Shown here: one piece after another, positions 1 to 8,812 of the stretch
How the letters are laid out: the number at the start of each line of letters is the position of its first letter
Position numbering within the stretch: position 1 is the first letter of the stretch
Translations under genes and position numbers: made by a program
The notes under the pieces: generated by a model
What the model was told of the DNA's origin: nothing
The model's database searches: none
What the model saw: only the letters and a program-made list of their open reading frames with translations
Assembly (NCBI RefSeq): GCF_000512695.2
Contig: NZ_AZRW02000010.1
Coordinates: forward strand, 117,956-181,955
Direction of reading: 5' to 3'
DNA: 64,000 nt
From: Pseudomonas sp. QTF5
GTDB lineage: Bacteria; Pseudomonadota; Gammaproteobacteria; Pseudomonadales; Pseudomonadaceae

Positions 1-1284
1 TACGCCCGTCGCACCGGATTCCTCTACGAATGGCTGACAGGGGAACGTCTGGATGTGCCAGACGTGAACAATGGCGGCTATGTTGATGTTCTTTCGCCAC
101 AAGATTACCTGACTCGTCGCGAAGCACTACGAACGCGGCGTTGGCGGATCAATAACAATCTGCCGGGGACGGCTGAGTTCTGCCCCATGGTTCGTCGTAC
201 GGCGTCAGTACAGGAAGCTCTGCAATTCGATCTGCGCGAGGCATTGGATGAATTGGATCAGGCCTTTGGCCCCGACATCCTGATGCGTACCGCCAGTTGG
301 CTGACGTTCAAGGAATCTCGCGCGAGTTTTCTCATCGAAAAGGAAGCCGACCAGGCCGATCGCATCCAGCGGTTTGCCCATGTCATTGCCCAGTACTGCG
401 GACATATCGAAGACCCGTTGAGCGACGACAGCCTGCACTCCCTGCAAGCCGGTATTCTGGGGCGTGACGCCATTGGACTGGGCTTGCGGTGCTCCCCTGT
501 GTTTGTGGGACAGGCCACGATGCGCGAGGACATTGTGCATTACATTGCCCCCCATTTCGCGGATCTTGCGCAGCTATTGGCAGGACTCAACGAGTTTGAG
601 GTCGCAACGCGTGGTGCGGAGTCAGTGGCACGTGCCGCTGTGTTGGCATTTGGCTTCGTGTACATCCATCCCATGCGCGATGGCAATGGCCGGATTCATC
701 GCTTCCTTATCAACGACACCCTGATTCGGGATAAGGCAGTGCCCGACGGCGTGATACTGCCGGTATCAGCCACAATCACGAGTTCGATCGACTTCAGGGC
801 CGGCTACGACCGTACGCTAGAAGTGTTCTCGCGACCGTTCATGCGACGTTACGCAGCGGCCTATCGGTTCGGCGAACTCGTGACCTACAAGGACGGGACT
901 CGCAGCAACTTCATCTTCGATGAGTACGAGGACGCACGCTTTGCCTGGCGGTATCCAGATCTGACCGAACATGTCCTGTACACCGCACGCGTCGTCGAGC
1001 AAACGATTCGAAAGGAAATGGCGGATGAAGCCAGAGTACTGATGATCTTTCAGCGAGCTCAGGAGCAGCTGAAAGAGGTACTGGAAATGCCAGACCTGGA
1101 TGCGAACCGCATCATCCGCTCCATCAAGGAGAACGGCTGGGTGGTGTCCGGCAAGCTAAAGAAAGGGTACCCGCAGCTTGAAGATGAGCGCATGGCGGGA
1201 CGCGTCGTGGAGGCAGTGCGTTCTGCGTTTGAGGATCGAGAGATGGGTGCAGGCGAAGAAGGATCTTTCGGCGAATCCGACTAA
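1..1284 (+). CDS. Fic family protein, 5' end outside window
   Basis: Fic proteins usually transfer AMP (or another nucleotide or phosphate part) onto a target hydroxyl. The Fic core motif HPMRDGNGRIHR is at bases 667-702, with the catalytic His at 667-669. An upstream helix with SFLIEK (bases 325-342) resembles the (S/T)xxxE(G/N) inhibitory helix of class II Fic proteins, so the enzyme is probably self-inhibited. The frame is open from base 1, with YARRTGFLYEWL coded before the first GTG at 55, so the true start lies upstream and 427 codons are visible. The C-terminal third looks like a winged-helix or DNA-binding region but has no motif I can name. The target is unknown. An intrinsic terminator follows directly. 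Confidence 0.9.
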   Translation, partial: YARRTGFLYEWLTGERLDVPDVNNGGYVDVLSPQDYLTRREALRTRRWRINNNLPGTAEFCPMVRRTASVQEALQFDLREALDELDQAFGPDILMRTASWLTFKESRASFLIEKEADQADRIQRFAHVIAQYCGHIEDPLSDDSLHSLQAGILGRDAIGLGLRCSPVFVGQATMREDIVHYIAPHFADLAQLLAGLNEFEVATRGAESVARAAVLAFGFVYIHPMRDGNGRIHRFLINDTLIRDKAVPDGVILPVSATITSSIDFRAGYDRTLEVFSRPFMRRYAAAYRFGELVTYKDGTRSNFIFDEYEDARFAWRYPDLTEHVLYTARVVEQTIRKEMADEARVLMIFQRAQEQLKEVLEMPDLDANRIIRSIKENGWVVSGKLKKGYPQLEDERMAGRVVEAVRSAFEDREMGAGEEGSFGESD

Positions 1285-1629
1285 AGCGCTGGGGTGGATC
1301 AGAAAAAACCGGCTTGATGGCCGGTTTTTTTGTGTCTGGGGGTTTAGGGGCTTGCAGCGACTGCTTTGAATATCCAACTCCAGGTTCCGCCCTCGTCGAG
1401 CGAATTTATTAATGGCACCTCGACCCAGAATTCGTCGAACTGCGCTAGGCCCTGCAGCTGCATCTCAGGTCTTGACGTTGCCAGCTCATCATGCTAGCGG
1501 GTGCTATACTTCTTTCGAATTGCATGAAGTATGCAACGTTCCCCACGGGCACAGATACCGACTGCAAATCTCAGTTAACGGCTGCACGACAGAGGAGGTC
1601 TACAGCCAACACGAGATGGGAGGTGTGGC
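1285..1629. other. Intergenic region, no gene seen
   Basis: After the terminator there is no supported reading frame. A TATACT sequence near 1505 could be a -10 box for the next gene, but no good -35 box sits at the right distance. Immediately before 1630 there is a strong GGGAGG ribosome binding site. Confidence 0.5.
1303..1331 (+). terminator. Intrinsic terminator after fic gene
   Basis: The stem ACCGGC / GCCGGT closes a short loop and is followed by seven T residues, 19 bases after the fic stop codon. Confidence 0.85.
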
Positions 1630-2190
1630 ATGAATCGGCACTATTACATCAGCGACAATCTCGACGATCTTGAAGCCGTTGAAAATGAACTGGAAGCCAA
1701 CGGCATCAATACCGAACAAATCCATGTGCTCAGTGAACAAGTTGCTGATGTTGAAGAACATCACCTCCACGAGGTTAACTCGTTGATGAAACAGGATGTT
1801 GTTCACTCTGGCGAGATTGGTGCTGTGGTCGGTGTGCCACTCGCGGCGCTGGTTCTTGGCGGCGCCTATTGGATGGGCTGGACCGAATCCGCCGCAGGCT
1901 GGGTGCCTTTTATCTTCCTGGCCATTGTTGTATTTGGCTTCTGCATCTGGGAAGGCGGCTTTCTTGGTATCCAGGTGCCGAACGCTCACTTCCGCAATTT
2001 CAAACAGATGGTAGATGAGGGAAAACATATCTTCTTCGTGGATGTTGAACCGAATCAGGAATCGGTATTGGACCGGGTAATCGAACATCATCCAACGCTG
2101 ACGGTCGCCGGCACGGGAACGGCAGCCCCCCACTGGACAGTCGCCTGGCAGCACAAATGGCACCAGTTCAAGCGAGTGATATCGGGTTAG
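1630..2190 (+). CDS. Conserved membrane protein of unknown function
   Basis: The protein has 186 residues. The N-terminal 60 residues are soluble and acidic (HYYISDNLDDLEAVENEL) and resemble the start of small stress proteins of the DUF1269/GSP17M kind. Two membrane segments follow at about residues 63-82 and 89-110. A soluble C-terminal part with FFVDVEP and several His and Trp residues ends the protein. A GGGAGG ribosome binding site lies 7 bases before the ATG. The gene converges on the oxidase operon with only 31 bases between the stop codons. I cannot assign a function; its place next to the oxidase may be chance. Confidence 0.8.
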   Translation: MNRHYYISDNLDDLEAVENELEANGINTEQIHVLSEQVADVEEHHLHEVNSLMKQDVVHSGEIGAVVGVPLAALVLGGAYWMGWTESAAGWVPFIFLAIVVFGFCIWEGGFLGIQVPNAHFRNFKQMVDEGKHIFFVDVEPNQESVLDRVIEHHPTLTVAGTGTAAPHWTVAWQHKWHQFKRVISG

Positions 2191-2221
2191 CCCTGGAGAC
2201 TCATGGCCATTCGGAAGCTGC

Positions 2222-2539
2222 TTATTGGCCGAAGGAAATGACCCGGCTGAGGAAAACATAGTCTGCCTCGGTGGCCATCAGTCCGACGAGCACCAGTAAA
2301 CACAAAGGTGGCAACAATATGGCGTAGACCATGGTCAACCGTTCCCAGGCCATGTGCATGAAGATGGAGACAATTAAACCTGCCTTCAACAACATGAAAG
2401 TGATAATCAGGGACCACCGAAGGTAGCCATGGAAGTGGAAATAGTCGACAAGATACGACAGCGTGCTGAGGACGAATAACAGCCCCCAGATTTTAAGGTA
2501 CAAACTGATTGGATGTTGCTGACCCTGAGCATGTGCCAT
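2222..2539 (-). CDS. Cytochrome c oxidase subunit IV, bacterial type
   Basis: A small membrane protein of 105 residues with three hydrophobic helices, in the pattern of the prokaryotic COX4 family: KIWGLLFVLSTLSYLVDYF, WSLIITFMLLKAGLIVSIFMH, then a last helix LLPPLCLLVLVGLMA. The ATG at 2539 is chosen because GAGGAG sits 9 bases before it; an upstream in-frame start would overlap the previous gene. It is the last gene of a five-gene leftward operon, 13 bases after the preceding subunit III stop. Subunit IV is thought to stabilise the complex and has no cofactor. Confidence 0.85.
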   Translation of the reverse strand: MAHAQGQQHPISLYLKIWGLLFVLSTLSYLVDYFHFHGYLRWSLIITFMLLKAGLIVSIFMHMAWERLTMVYAILLPPLCLLVLVGLMATEADYVFLSRVISFGQ

Positions 2540-2552
2540 CACCTGTGCTCCT

Positions 2553-3266
2553 CTACCATAAATAGAAGAAAGCAAAAATAAACACCCACACCAAATCCAC
2601 GAAGTGCCAGTAGAGCCCGGCTATCTCGACATTCTGATAATTTCCAGAGCGCTCATAATCTCCCCGCATTACTTTCAGCGCCACAATGCCGAGGTAGAGG
2701 GCGCCGATTGACACATGCAGTCCGTGAAAACCGGTAATCATGAAAAAGCTCGCACCAAATTGCGCCGCCCCCATTGGGTTCCCCCAGGGACGCACCCCTT
2801 CTGCGATGAGCTTGGTCCATTCAAATGCCTGCATGCCGACGAAGGCCACACCCAAGGCTGCGGTCGCCAGCATCAGGGCAGCGGTTTTCGCGCGATCACG
2901 GCGATAGGCGAAATTAACGGCCATGGCCATGGTGCCGCTGCTGCTGATCAGCACAAAGGTCATGATGGCGATCAAAATAAGCGGGATTTCTTTACCGGCA
3001 ATCGTCAATGCGAACACTTCACTGGGGTTCGGCCAGGCGGTGGTGATGGTCATGCGTACCGACATGTAGCCGGTTAAAAAACAGGTGAATATAAAAGTAT
3101 CGCTGAGCAGAAATATCCACATCATCGCCTTGCCCCAAGGGACCTGCTTGAAGACCTCTCTATCCGAGGCCCAGTCGCTGGCGATGCCCTGCCATCCCGG
3201 TGCAGGCGGTGAGTCTGGTGGATTGGATGAACTGGACTCGTCTGGGGCAAGTGGGAGCGATGCCAT
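2553..3266 (-). CDS. Cytochrome c oxidase subunit III (second copy)
   Basis: Haem-copper oxidase subunit III, 237 residues. A soluble Pro/Ser-rich N-terminal stretch of about 45 residues precedes five or more membrane helices. The family signature is visible in GFHGLHVSIGALYL and in IAGLYWHFVDLVWVFIF near the C terminus. It follows another subunit III gene by 6 bases. The two copies are clearly different in sequence, so this is an old pair rather than a recent duplication. Subunit III protects turnover of the binuclear centre in subunit I. Confidence 0.93.
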   Translation of the reverse strand: MASLPLAPDESSSSNPPDSPPAPGWQGIASDWASDREVFKQVPWGKAMMWIFLLSDTFIFTCFLTGYMSVRMTITTAWPNPSEVFALTIAGKEIPLILIAIMTFVLISSSGTMAMAVNFAYRRDRAKTAALMLATAALGVAFVGMQAFEWTKLIAEGVRPWGNPMGAAQFGASFFMITGFHGLHVSIGALYLGIVALKVMRGDYERSGNYQNVEIAGLYWHFVDLVWVFIFAFFYLW

Positions 3267-3272
3267 GGCTTT

Positions 3273-3962
3273 TCACCTCAGGCCGCAGAATCTGGCGATG
3301 GCTTCATAGGTTTGCGGCGTGCTGGCCAGCAGAGCGAATAGCACGAACCAAAGACCCAGTAAGTAATGCCAATAGATGGTACAGAGCTCTACGCTGACGC
3401 TGAGTTGCGCCAACGGCACGTGACGCAGGAATTTAGCGACGATTATGCTCCAGGCTATCAGCCCGCCCAGCAGGTGGAGCCCATGCAGGCCGGTCAACAG
3501 GTAGAAGAAACTGTTGGCCGGATTGCTGGCGACAAAATAGCCCCAGGCGACAAACTGCTGCCAGACCCAGAGTTGCCCCACTAGAAAGGCAATGGCAAAT
3601 ACGCCCCCCAATGCAAAACCAATGACTGTTGCGCCCAGTCGAGCCTGTCGGGCAGCCATGCGCGACCACTGCAAGGCAATACAACTGAAGACCAGAAAAG
3701 CCGAATTCAGCCATAACTGCCAGAGATTGGCTAACGGCGCCAAGGGGTCTGTCAGGGGGAGCCAGTCGGCCATTTGTGAACGGGCAATAAAGGCGAACAG
3801 GAAGAGAAAGAATAACGAACTCACCACGACCAGAAACAAGCGCAGGCCCACTCTTGCAGTTTGGCGTCTATCGGCACCCTCGGCCTGAATACCTCCAGGG
3901 TCGCGACTCCAACTGCCGCCGGGGTCAGCACCGTCGGCGTTTCTTAATAGAAGCCTGCTCAT
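3273..3962 (-). CDS. Cytochrome c oxidase subunit III-like (first copy)
   Basis: This 229-residue protein belongs to the haem-copper oxidase subunit III family. It shows LTGLHGLHLLGGLIAW and a C-terminal CTIYWHYLLGLWFVLF helix that match the GxHGxHxxxG and YWHFxDxxW signatures, although the usual Asp of the latter is Leu-Gly here. A charged, Gly-rich 40-residue N terminus precedes the membrane part. The start overlaps the 3' end of the subunit I gene by 4 bases, so the two are translationally coupled. Confidence 0.88.
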   Translation of the reverse strand: MSRLLLRNADGADPGGSWSRDPGGIQAEGADRRQTARVGLRLFLVVVSSLFFLFLFAFIARSQMADWLPLTDPLAPLANLWQLWLNSAFLVFSCIALQWSRMAARQARLGATVIGFALGGVFAIAFLVGQLWVWQQFVAWGYFVASNPANSFFYLLTGLHGLHLLGGLIAWSIIVAKFLRHVPLAQLSVSVELCTIYWHYLLGLWFVLFALLASTPQTYEAIARFCGLR

Positions 3963-5734
3963 GTTTTAACGTCCGCTATCTTGGTTCCGGCACTCAGTTG
4001 CCGCATTTGCTCCAACTCCTCGGCGGAGACCGTTTGCGGAACGAAATCCTGCTCTATCCCCGGCACACTGTAGTCATAGGCCCAGCGATGCACGACCGGC
4101 AACTTCTCACCCCAGTTCCCATGTATCGGCGGGGTATTCGGCGTTTGCCATTCCAGACTGGCCGCGCCCCAGGGGTTACTGCCTGCGGGCTTGCCCTTAA
4201 ATGCACTCCAGGCCAGGTTGAACACGAACAGCAACTGGGAAACGCCGACGATCAATGCGATCACCGTAATGAAGGCATTCAACTCTTGCGCCGATTGCGG
4301 GATGAACGCGTAGTTTTCATAGGCGTAATAGCGGCGTGGCATACCCTGAAAACCCAGGTAGTGCATGGGGAAGAAAATGGCGTAGGTGCCCAGAAAGGTA
4401 ATCCAGAAATGCAGCTTGCCCAGGGTGTCGTTCAACATGCGCCCGGTGACTTTCGGGTACCAATGATAAATGCCGCCGAACACCACCAGTACCGGTGCGA
4501 CCCCCATGACCATATGAAAATGGGCCACGACGAAATAGGTGTCCGAGAGCGGTATATCCACGATCACATTACCGAGAAACAACCCGGTCAGACCGCCAAC
4601 CAGGAAGGTGACGATAAAGGCCAGGGCAAACAGCATCGGCACGGTCAGATGGATGTCGCCCCGCCACAGAGTCAGCACCCAGTTATAGACTTTCAGTGCG
4701 GTCGGCACCGCGATGATCAAGGTGGTGACGGCGAAGAAAAAGCCAAAGTACGGGTTCATTCCGCTGACATACATATGGTGCGCCCAGACCACGAAGCTGA
4801 GTACACCGATCGCAATAATGGCCCACACCATCATTCGGTAGCCGAAGATATTTTTACGCGCGTGCGTGCTGATCAAGTCGGAGACCAGACCAAACGCAGG
4901 GAGAGCAACGATGTAGACCTCCGGGTGGCCGAAGAACCAGAACAAGTGCTGGAATAATATTGGGCTGCCACCCTGGTGATCGATCTGCTGCCCCAGCGAG
5001 ATCATCGCCGGCATAAAGAAGCTGGTGCCCAACAACTTGTCGAACAGCATCATTACGGCACTGACGAACAACGCCGGGAAAGCCAGCAAGGCCATGATCG
5101 AGGCCATGAAAATTCCCCATACGGAGAGCGGCATGCGAAACAATGTCATGCCGTGCGTGCGCGCCTGCAACACCGTGGTGACGTAGTTCAACCCGCCCAT
5201 GGTGGCTGCAACAATAAAAATAGCCAGTGAGACGAGCATCAGGACGATGCCCCACTCGACCCCCGGTGTTCCCTGAGAAATGGACTGTGGCGGATAGAGC
5301 GTCCAGCCCGAACCGGTGGGGCCGCCAGGGACAAAGAAACTGGAGAGCAACACCACTACCGCTAGCAGGTAGAACCAGTAACTCAGCATGTTGACATAGG
5401 GGAAGACCATGTCGCGGGCACCCACCATCAGCGGGATCAGATAGTTGCCGAATCCACCCAGAAACAAGGCCGTCAGCAAGTAAATGACCATGATCATGCC
5501 GTGCATGGTCATAGCCTGATAGTAAGCACTGGCGTCCATGAACTCCAAACTGCCGGGGAAGCCAAGCTGTATGCGCATCAAGCCGGACAACACCACAGCG
5601 ATAAGGCCCACGAATATAGCCGTCACGGAATATTGAATGGCTATGACCTTGTGGTCCTGACTCCAGATATATTTGGTCAGGAAGCTTTTGGGTTCGTGCA
5701 GTGCTTCTGTTTCGGCTTGCTCCGCATAGGCCAT
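3959..5734 (-). CDS. Cytochrome c oxidase subunit I
   Basis: Catalytic subunit of an A1-type haem-copper oxidase that reduces oxygen to water and pumps protons; 591 residues, twelve membrane helices. Ligands seen: low-spin haem His78 and His407, high-spin haem His405, CuB His270, His319 and His320, with the cross-link Tyr274 in GHPEVYIVALP. Glu272 of the D-channel and an Asn-rich entry (GNYLIPLMVGARD) are present. The start at 5734 has AGGAGG 9 bases upstream; a longer frame to 5824 would overlap coxB and lacks such a site. The gene lies 49 bases after coxB. Confidence 0.96.
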   Translation of the reverse strand: MAYAEQAETEALHEPKSFLTKYIWSQDHKVIAIQYSVTAIFVGLIAVVLSGLMRIQLGFPGSLEFMDASAYYQAMTMHGMIMVIYLLTALFLGGFGNYLIPLMVGARDMVFPYVNMLSYWFYLLAVVVLLSSFFVPGGPTGSGWTLYPPQSISQGTPGVEWGIVLMLVSLAIFIVAATMGGLNYVTTVLQARTHGMTLFRMPLSVWGIFMASIMALLAFPALFVSAVMMLFDKLLGTSFFMPAMISLGQQIDHQGGSPILFQHLFWFFGHPEVYIVALPAFGLVSDLISTHARKNIFGYRMMVWAIIAIGVLSFVVWAHHMYVSGMNPYFGFFFAVTTLIIAVPTALKVYNWVLTLWRGDIHLTVPMLFALAFIVTFLVGGLTGLFLGNVIVDIPLSDTYFVVAHFHMVMGVAPVLVVFGGIYHWYPKVTGRMLNDTLGKLHFWITFLGTYAIFFPMHYLGFQGMPRRYYAYENYAFIPQSAQELNAFITVIALIVGVSQLLFVFNLAWSAFKGKPAGSNPWGAASLEWQTPNTPPIHGNWGEKLPVVHRWAYDYSVPGIEQDFVPQTVSAEELEQMRQLSAGTKIADVKT

Positions 5735-5783
5735 CACGTCATCCTCCTGTCGAAGTTTCGGTGCATTCCTGGCTGCTTTACGG

Positions 5784-7250
5784 CTACTTCCCTGGCTCCG
5801 CCTTGCTCGCATCAGCGTCGGCATTCGCTTTGGATTTGATAAAAGCGATCAGTGCGTTCAACTCCTGATCACTCGGGGTAAAGGCCGGCATGACGGCTGC
5901 ATAGCCTTTGACGATTTTGGCGCCGGGATTAAGAATCGAATCCTTTATATAGCCCTCATCGGCCCTGATACTCGTACCGTCGGCAAGGGTTACGGTCTCG
6001 CCATAGAGGCCCTGCCAGCTGGGGCCGACACCCTTGCTGCCATCGACACTGTGGCAGGCCAGACAGCCGAGCGACTCAGCCAGCCGCTGCCCCTGCGTCG
6101 CCAAGTCGTCACCTCTGTCCAACTTTTCACTGGCAGAAGGTTCTTGCTGCGCGGCACCCAAAGATTTGATCAGGGCGACGACAGCACCCAGTTCATCTTC
6201 AGTGAGAGTATAGGCCACCATGACCGGCGGGTAGCCCTGTACCAGTCGGGCCTTCGGATCGAGGATCGACTCTTTGAGGTAGGCCTCATCGACCAGCGCA
6301 CTGGTGCCATCGGCAAACTGTTCGGTGCGGCCGTACAGCCCCTTCCATCCGGGGCCGAGACGGGTACTGCCATCCTGGCTATGGCAGGCACCGCAGCCGT
6401 ATTGTTCGACCAACAAGCGACCTTTTTCCAGCACGCTGCCCTGACTGGGTTTGGTAGCTGTCGTTAATGTCTGCGCAAAAGTCGGTTGGCTGTTCAGCCA
6501 TTGATCGAAGACGCCCTGCTCTTCCACGATCATCTGGCCGCGCATGTTGTAATGACCTACACCACAATATTCAGCGCAAAGGATTTCATATTTCCCGATT
6601 TTGGTCGGTGTAAACCAAAAGTACGACACCATCCCCGGCACCATATCCATCTTGCTGCGAATTTGCGGTACATAGAAGTTATGCAGCACATCTTTAGAGC
6701 GCAGTAAAACTTTCACTGGCTGATCGAGCGGAAGGCGGACTTCGTTGTTTTTTATCAGCACATCGTCCTGCCCGGCAGGATCTTTTGGATCAAGGCCAAG
6801 CGGGTTGATGAAATCAACAAACTTGATATCCGATTTACCCAGCTTCCCGTCCTGGCCGGCAAAACGAAAGGCCCACTGCCACTGCTGGGCGACCACTTCA
6901 AGTTCATAAGCATTTTTCGGCACCCGGATGAAATCACTGTAAACCACCAGACCTGGCGCCAACATCGCGGCAATACCTACCGAGGTCACGATAATCAACC
7001 ATGTTTCCAGTTTTTTACTTTCTGGCTGGTAGTGCGCCCTGGAACCCTCCTTGTGACGATAACGCATCACGGCCACCGCCATGAATACCGTGATGGCGAT
7101 GAAAAATACTCCGCTAATGATCAGGGTGATGAACAGGGTCGTATCTATTGACCCCCAGTTGGAAGCTGCCGGTGTCGCATGCCAAGGCGCTAGTATATGG
7201 AAGAGTACTGATGCAATAACGATTAGTATCAAGACAATTGCTATTGCCAT
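5784..7250 (-). CDS. Cytochrome c oxidase subunit II with two fused cytochrome c domains
   Basis: 488 residues. Two membrane helices (about 2-22 and 38-62, with a further hydrophobic stretch at 84-105) lead into the CuA cupredoxin domain with ligands His190, Cys225, Glu227, Cys229, His233 and Met236 (CAEYCGVGHYNM). Two class I cytochrome c domains follow: CGACH at 286-290 with axial Met344, and CLACH at 396-400 with Met454. The repeats are spaced exactly 110 residues and share long stretches such as GLYG, ADGTS, DE.Y.K.SIL and ELxAxxAxIKS. caa3 oxidases normally fuse a single cytochrome c. The start has GGATGAGAG upstream. It would pass electrons from haem c to CuA to subunit I. Confidence 0.95.
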   Translation of the reverse strand: MAIAIVLILIVIASVLFHILAPWHATPAASNWGSIDTTLFITLIISGVFFIAITVFMAVAVMRYRHKEGSRAHYQPESKKLETWLIIVTSVGIAAMLAPGLVVYSDFIRVPKNAYELEVVAQQWQWAFRFAGQDGKLGKSDIKFVDFINPLGLDPKDPAGQDDVLIKNNEVRLPLDQPVKVLLRSKDVLHNFYVPQIRSKMDMVPGMVSYFWFTPTKIGKYEILCAEYCGVGHYNMRGQMIVEEQGVFDQWLNSQPTFAQTLTTATKPSQGSVLEKGRLLVEQYGCGACHSQDGSTRLGPGWKGLYGRTEQFADGTSALVDEAYLKESILDPKARLVQGYPPVMVAYTLTEDELGAVVALIKSLGAAQQEPSASEKLDRGDDLATQGQRLAESLGCLACHSVDGSKGVGPSWQGLYGETVTLADGTSIRADEGYIKDSILNPGAKIVKGYAAVMPAFTPSDQELNALIAFIKSKANADADASKAEPGK

Positions 7251-7561
7251 GTTCTCTCATCCTGTTCCTGTTGCTCATTGGTTATGCCAAAGCATCGCCA
7301 CTGACGTCCAAGCAGGGCTGACAACTACCACCCATCCCGGTGGCAAAGTCAGTGAGAAGTATAGAACCATCGGGCTGTACCGTGAGGTTGGCAAGCGAGG
7401 CCCGGTTGCCAGTTATACTCAATTTCAGATGACGGACGGCAGAGATCGGCCAGAAGCCGCCCAAAAGACGAACCCTGCCTATGCGTAGTAGTCAGATAAG
7501 TGATGGCATTGAGAACAGACAAAAGCCACCGAATCCAGCAGTCCACGACGGAGGTTTTGTC
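7251..7561. other. Intergenic region between coxB and a small rightward gene
   Basis: This holds the divergent promoters of the oxidase operon and the 7562 gene. TGGCAA (7389-7394) and TTGCCA (7406-7411) form a short inverted repeat next to TATACT (7414-7419), a plausible -10 box for the rightward gene. No gene is seen. Confidence 0.45.
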
Positions 7562-7897
7562 ATGAGTACCTTGACGATCGAAGGCTGGTGCAAGCCCAGT
7601 CCCGACCAGAAATCCATCCCGACCGGTGAGATCCATTTTTACGTCGATGGCCCCCTCCATCTGCGTCTAGAGCAAGCTGAAGAACGCCTACAGAAGACCC
7701 ATGAGCCTGAAGCCATGGTCGATGTCGACATGAGCTCAATGGATTTGATCCTGCCAGAGGGGTACGGCCCATTGTCCGACTGCCAAATGCGCGTCTACTT
7801 GCAGCACACGCGCGGTCAGTTCCATTTGGTCGGGCATCGAGCGAGCGATGGAAGCTTGATCTACTCCAACGCGGTTTTGATTGATCAGCTGATTTAG
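7562..7897 (+). CDS. Hypothetical protein
   Basis: 111 residues, soluble, acidic, without signal peptide or membrane segment. The start at 7562 is chosen for the GGAGG 8 bases upstream; a longer frame to 7481 has none. The sequence has a central VDVDMSSMDLILPEGYGPLSD and ends SNAVLIDQLI. I do not recognise a family. An intrinsic terminator follows at 7929, so it is probably a single-gene transcript. Confidence 0.7.
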   Translation: MSTLTIEGWCKPSPDQKSIPTGEIHFYVDGPLHLRLEQAEERLQKTHEPEAMVDVDMSSMDLILPEGYGPLSDCQMRVYLQHTRGQFHLVGHRASDGSLIYSNAVLIDQLI

Positions 7898-7928
7898 AAG
7901 CTACTGCTTGATGCTCGGGGAACACAAG

Positions 7929-7954
7929 AACCGGTCCGAAGTGGCCGGTTTTTT
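7929..7954 (+). terminator. Intrinsic terminator after 7562-7897 gene
   Basis: AACCGG pairs with CCGGTT across a short loop, followed by six T residues, 31 bases after the stop codon. Confidence 0.8.
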
Positions 7955-8097
7955 ATGCCTGAAATTTGAGCGACCCTCGCCCTTCAGCGCCTCGGCAAAA
8001 CTCTGCAATACAGGAAGCAGGCCTTCCCCAAGCCATCGCCAAATGCCCTCCTAGACTCATTTCATGCCGCTAGCACATCAGTGCTCAGGACGCTTTG

Positions 8098-8143
8098 GTG
8101 GTTATAGTGTTGATTAGCGAATTACAGTAGGTATAGTAACCAC
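8098..8143 (+). promoter_or_regulatory. hicAB promoter flanked by inverted repeat operator
   Basis: TTGATT (8110-8115) and TATAGT (8132-8137), 16 bases apart, form a good sigma-70 promoter. It is enclosed by a perfect 7-base inverted repeat, GTGGTTA (8098-8104) and TAACCAC (8137-8143), the second arm touching the -10 box. HicB antitoxins with a ribbon-helix-helix end usually bind such a site to repress their own operon; that use here is inferred. Confidence 0.65.
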
Positions 8144-8165
8144 AAGCACACCACAGGGAGGTGAT

Positions 8166-8345
8166 GTGAATAGCCGGTTTTTGATAAGCCAAATCGTTGC
8201 AGACGGCTGGTATCTGGTACGAGTCAAGGGGAGCCATCACCATTTCAAGCATCCGACCAAGCCAGGACTGGTCACGGTTCCTCATCCGAAAAAAGATCTG
8301 CTCAAAAAAACGGCCATCAGTATTTTGCAACAGGCGCTGCTCTGA
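8166..8345 (+). CDS. hicA: HicA family toxin (mRNA interferase)
   Basis: A 59-residue protein of the HicA type, which cleaves mRNA in the ribosome-dependent or free state. The family core is present: GWYLVRVKGSHHHFKHP with the catalytic His24 in GSHHHF, then VTVPHPKKDL and a last helix. It starts with GTG at 8166: GGAGG lies 5 bases upstream, and the nearby ATG at 8164 runs straight into a stop. The hicB gene follows after 36 bases, so toxin precedes antitoxin as in most hicAB pairs. The length is normal for the family. Confidence 0.9.
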   Translation: MNSRFLISQIVADGWYLVRVKGSHHHFKHPTKPGLVTVPHPKKDLLKKTAISILQQALL

Positions 8346-8381
8346 CGAACCGATGGACTGCGCCCTCGGAGGATAACGAAC

Positions 8382-8789
8382 ATGCTTTACCCCATTGCGA
8401 TTTCCATGGGTGATGACGAGCACGCCTGGGGCGTGGAGGTTCCAGATATTCCGGGCTGCTTCTCCGCCGGGGAAGATCTGGATGACGCGATGGCCATGGC
8501 TCGCGAAGCCATCGAAGGCCATTTCGAGATTCTGGCCGAAGACGGATCACCGATTCCGCCCGCCAACAAAGTGACCCTGCATGCGACCAATTCGCAGTAC
8601 GCAGGGTGTACGTGGGCCGTGGTGGATATCGATGTCACCAAATACCTGGGCAAGGCCCAGAAACTCAACATCACCCTGCCCGGCTACTTACTCAACCGCA
8701 TCGATGAATACGTACTGCATCATCCAGAAGAGAAAAGTCGCTCCGGGTTTCTGGCCTCGGCGGCACTCAAGGTTTTGCAGCAGGGCTGA
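8382..8789 (+). CDS. hicB: HicB family antitoxin
   Basis: 135 residues in two parts. Residues 1-75 form the HicB fold (MLYPIAI, WGVEVPDIPGCFSAGED, AREAIEGHFEILAEDG), which binds and blocks HicA. Residues about 90-130 (KLNITLPGYLLNRIDEYV) look like a ribbon-helix-helix DNA-binding domain, which fits the inverted repeat operator at 8098-8143. GGAGG precedes the ATG by 8 bases. It forms an operon with hicA. Confidence 0.92.
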   Translation: MLYPIAISMGDDEHAWGVEVPDIPGCFSAGEDLDDAMAMAREAIEGHFEILAEDGSPIPPANKVTLHATNSQYAGCTWAVVDIDVTKYLGKAQKLNITLPGYLLNRIDEYVLHHPEEKSRSGFLASAALKVLQQG

Positions 8790-8812
8790 TTGCCTGAATA
8801 TCTGGTAAACCA

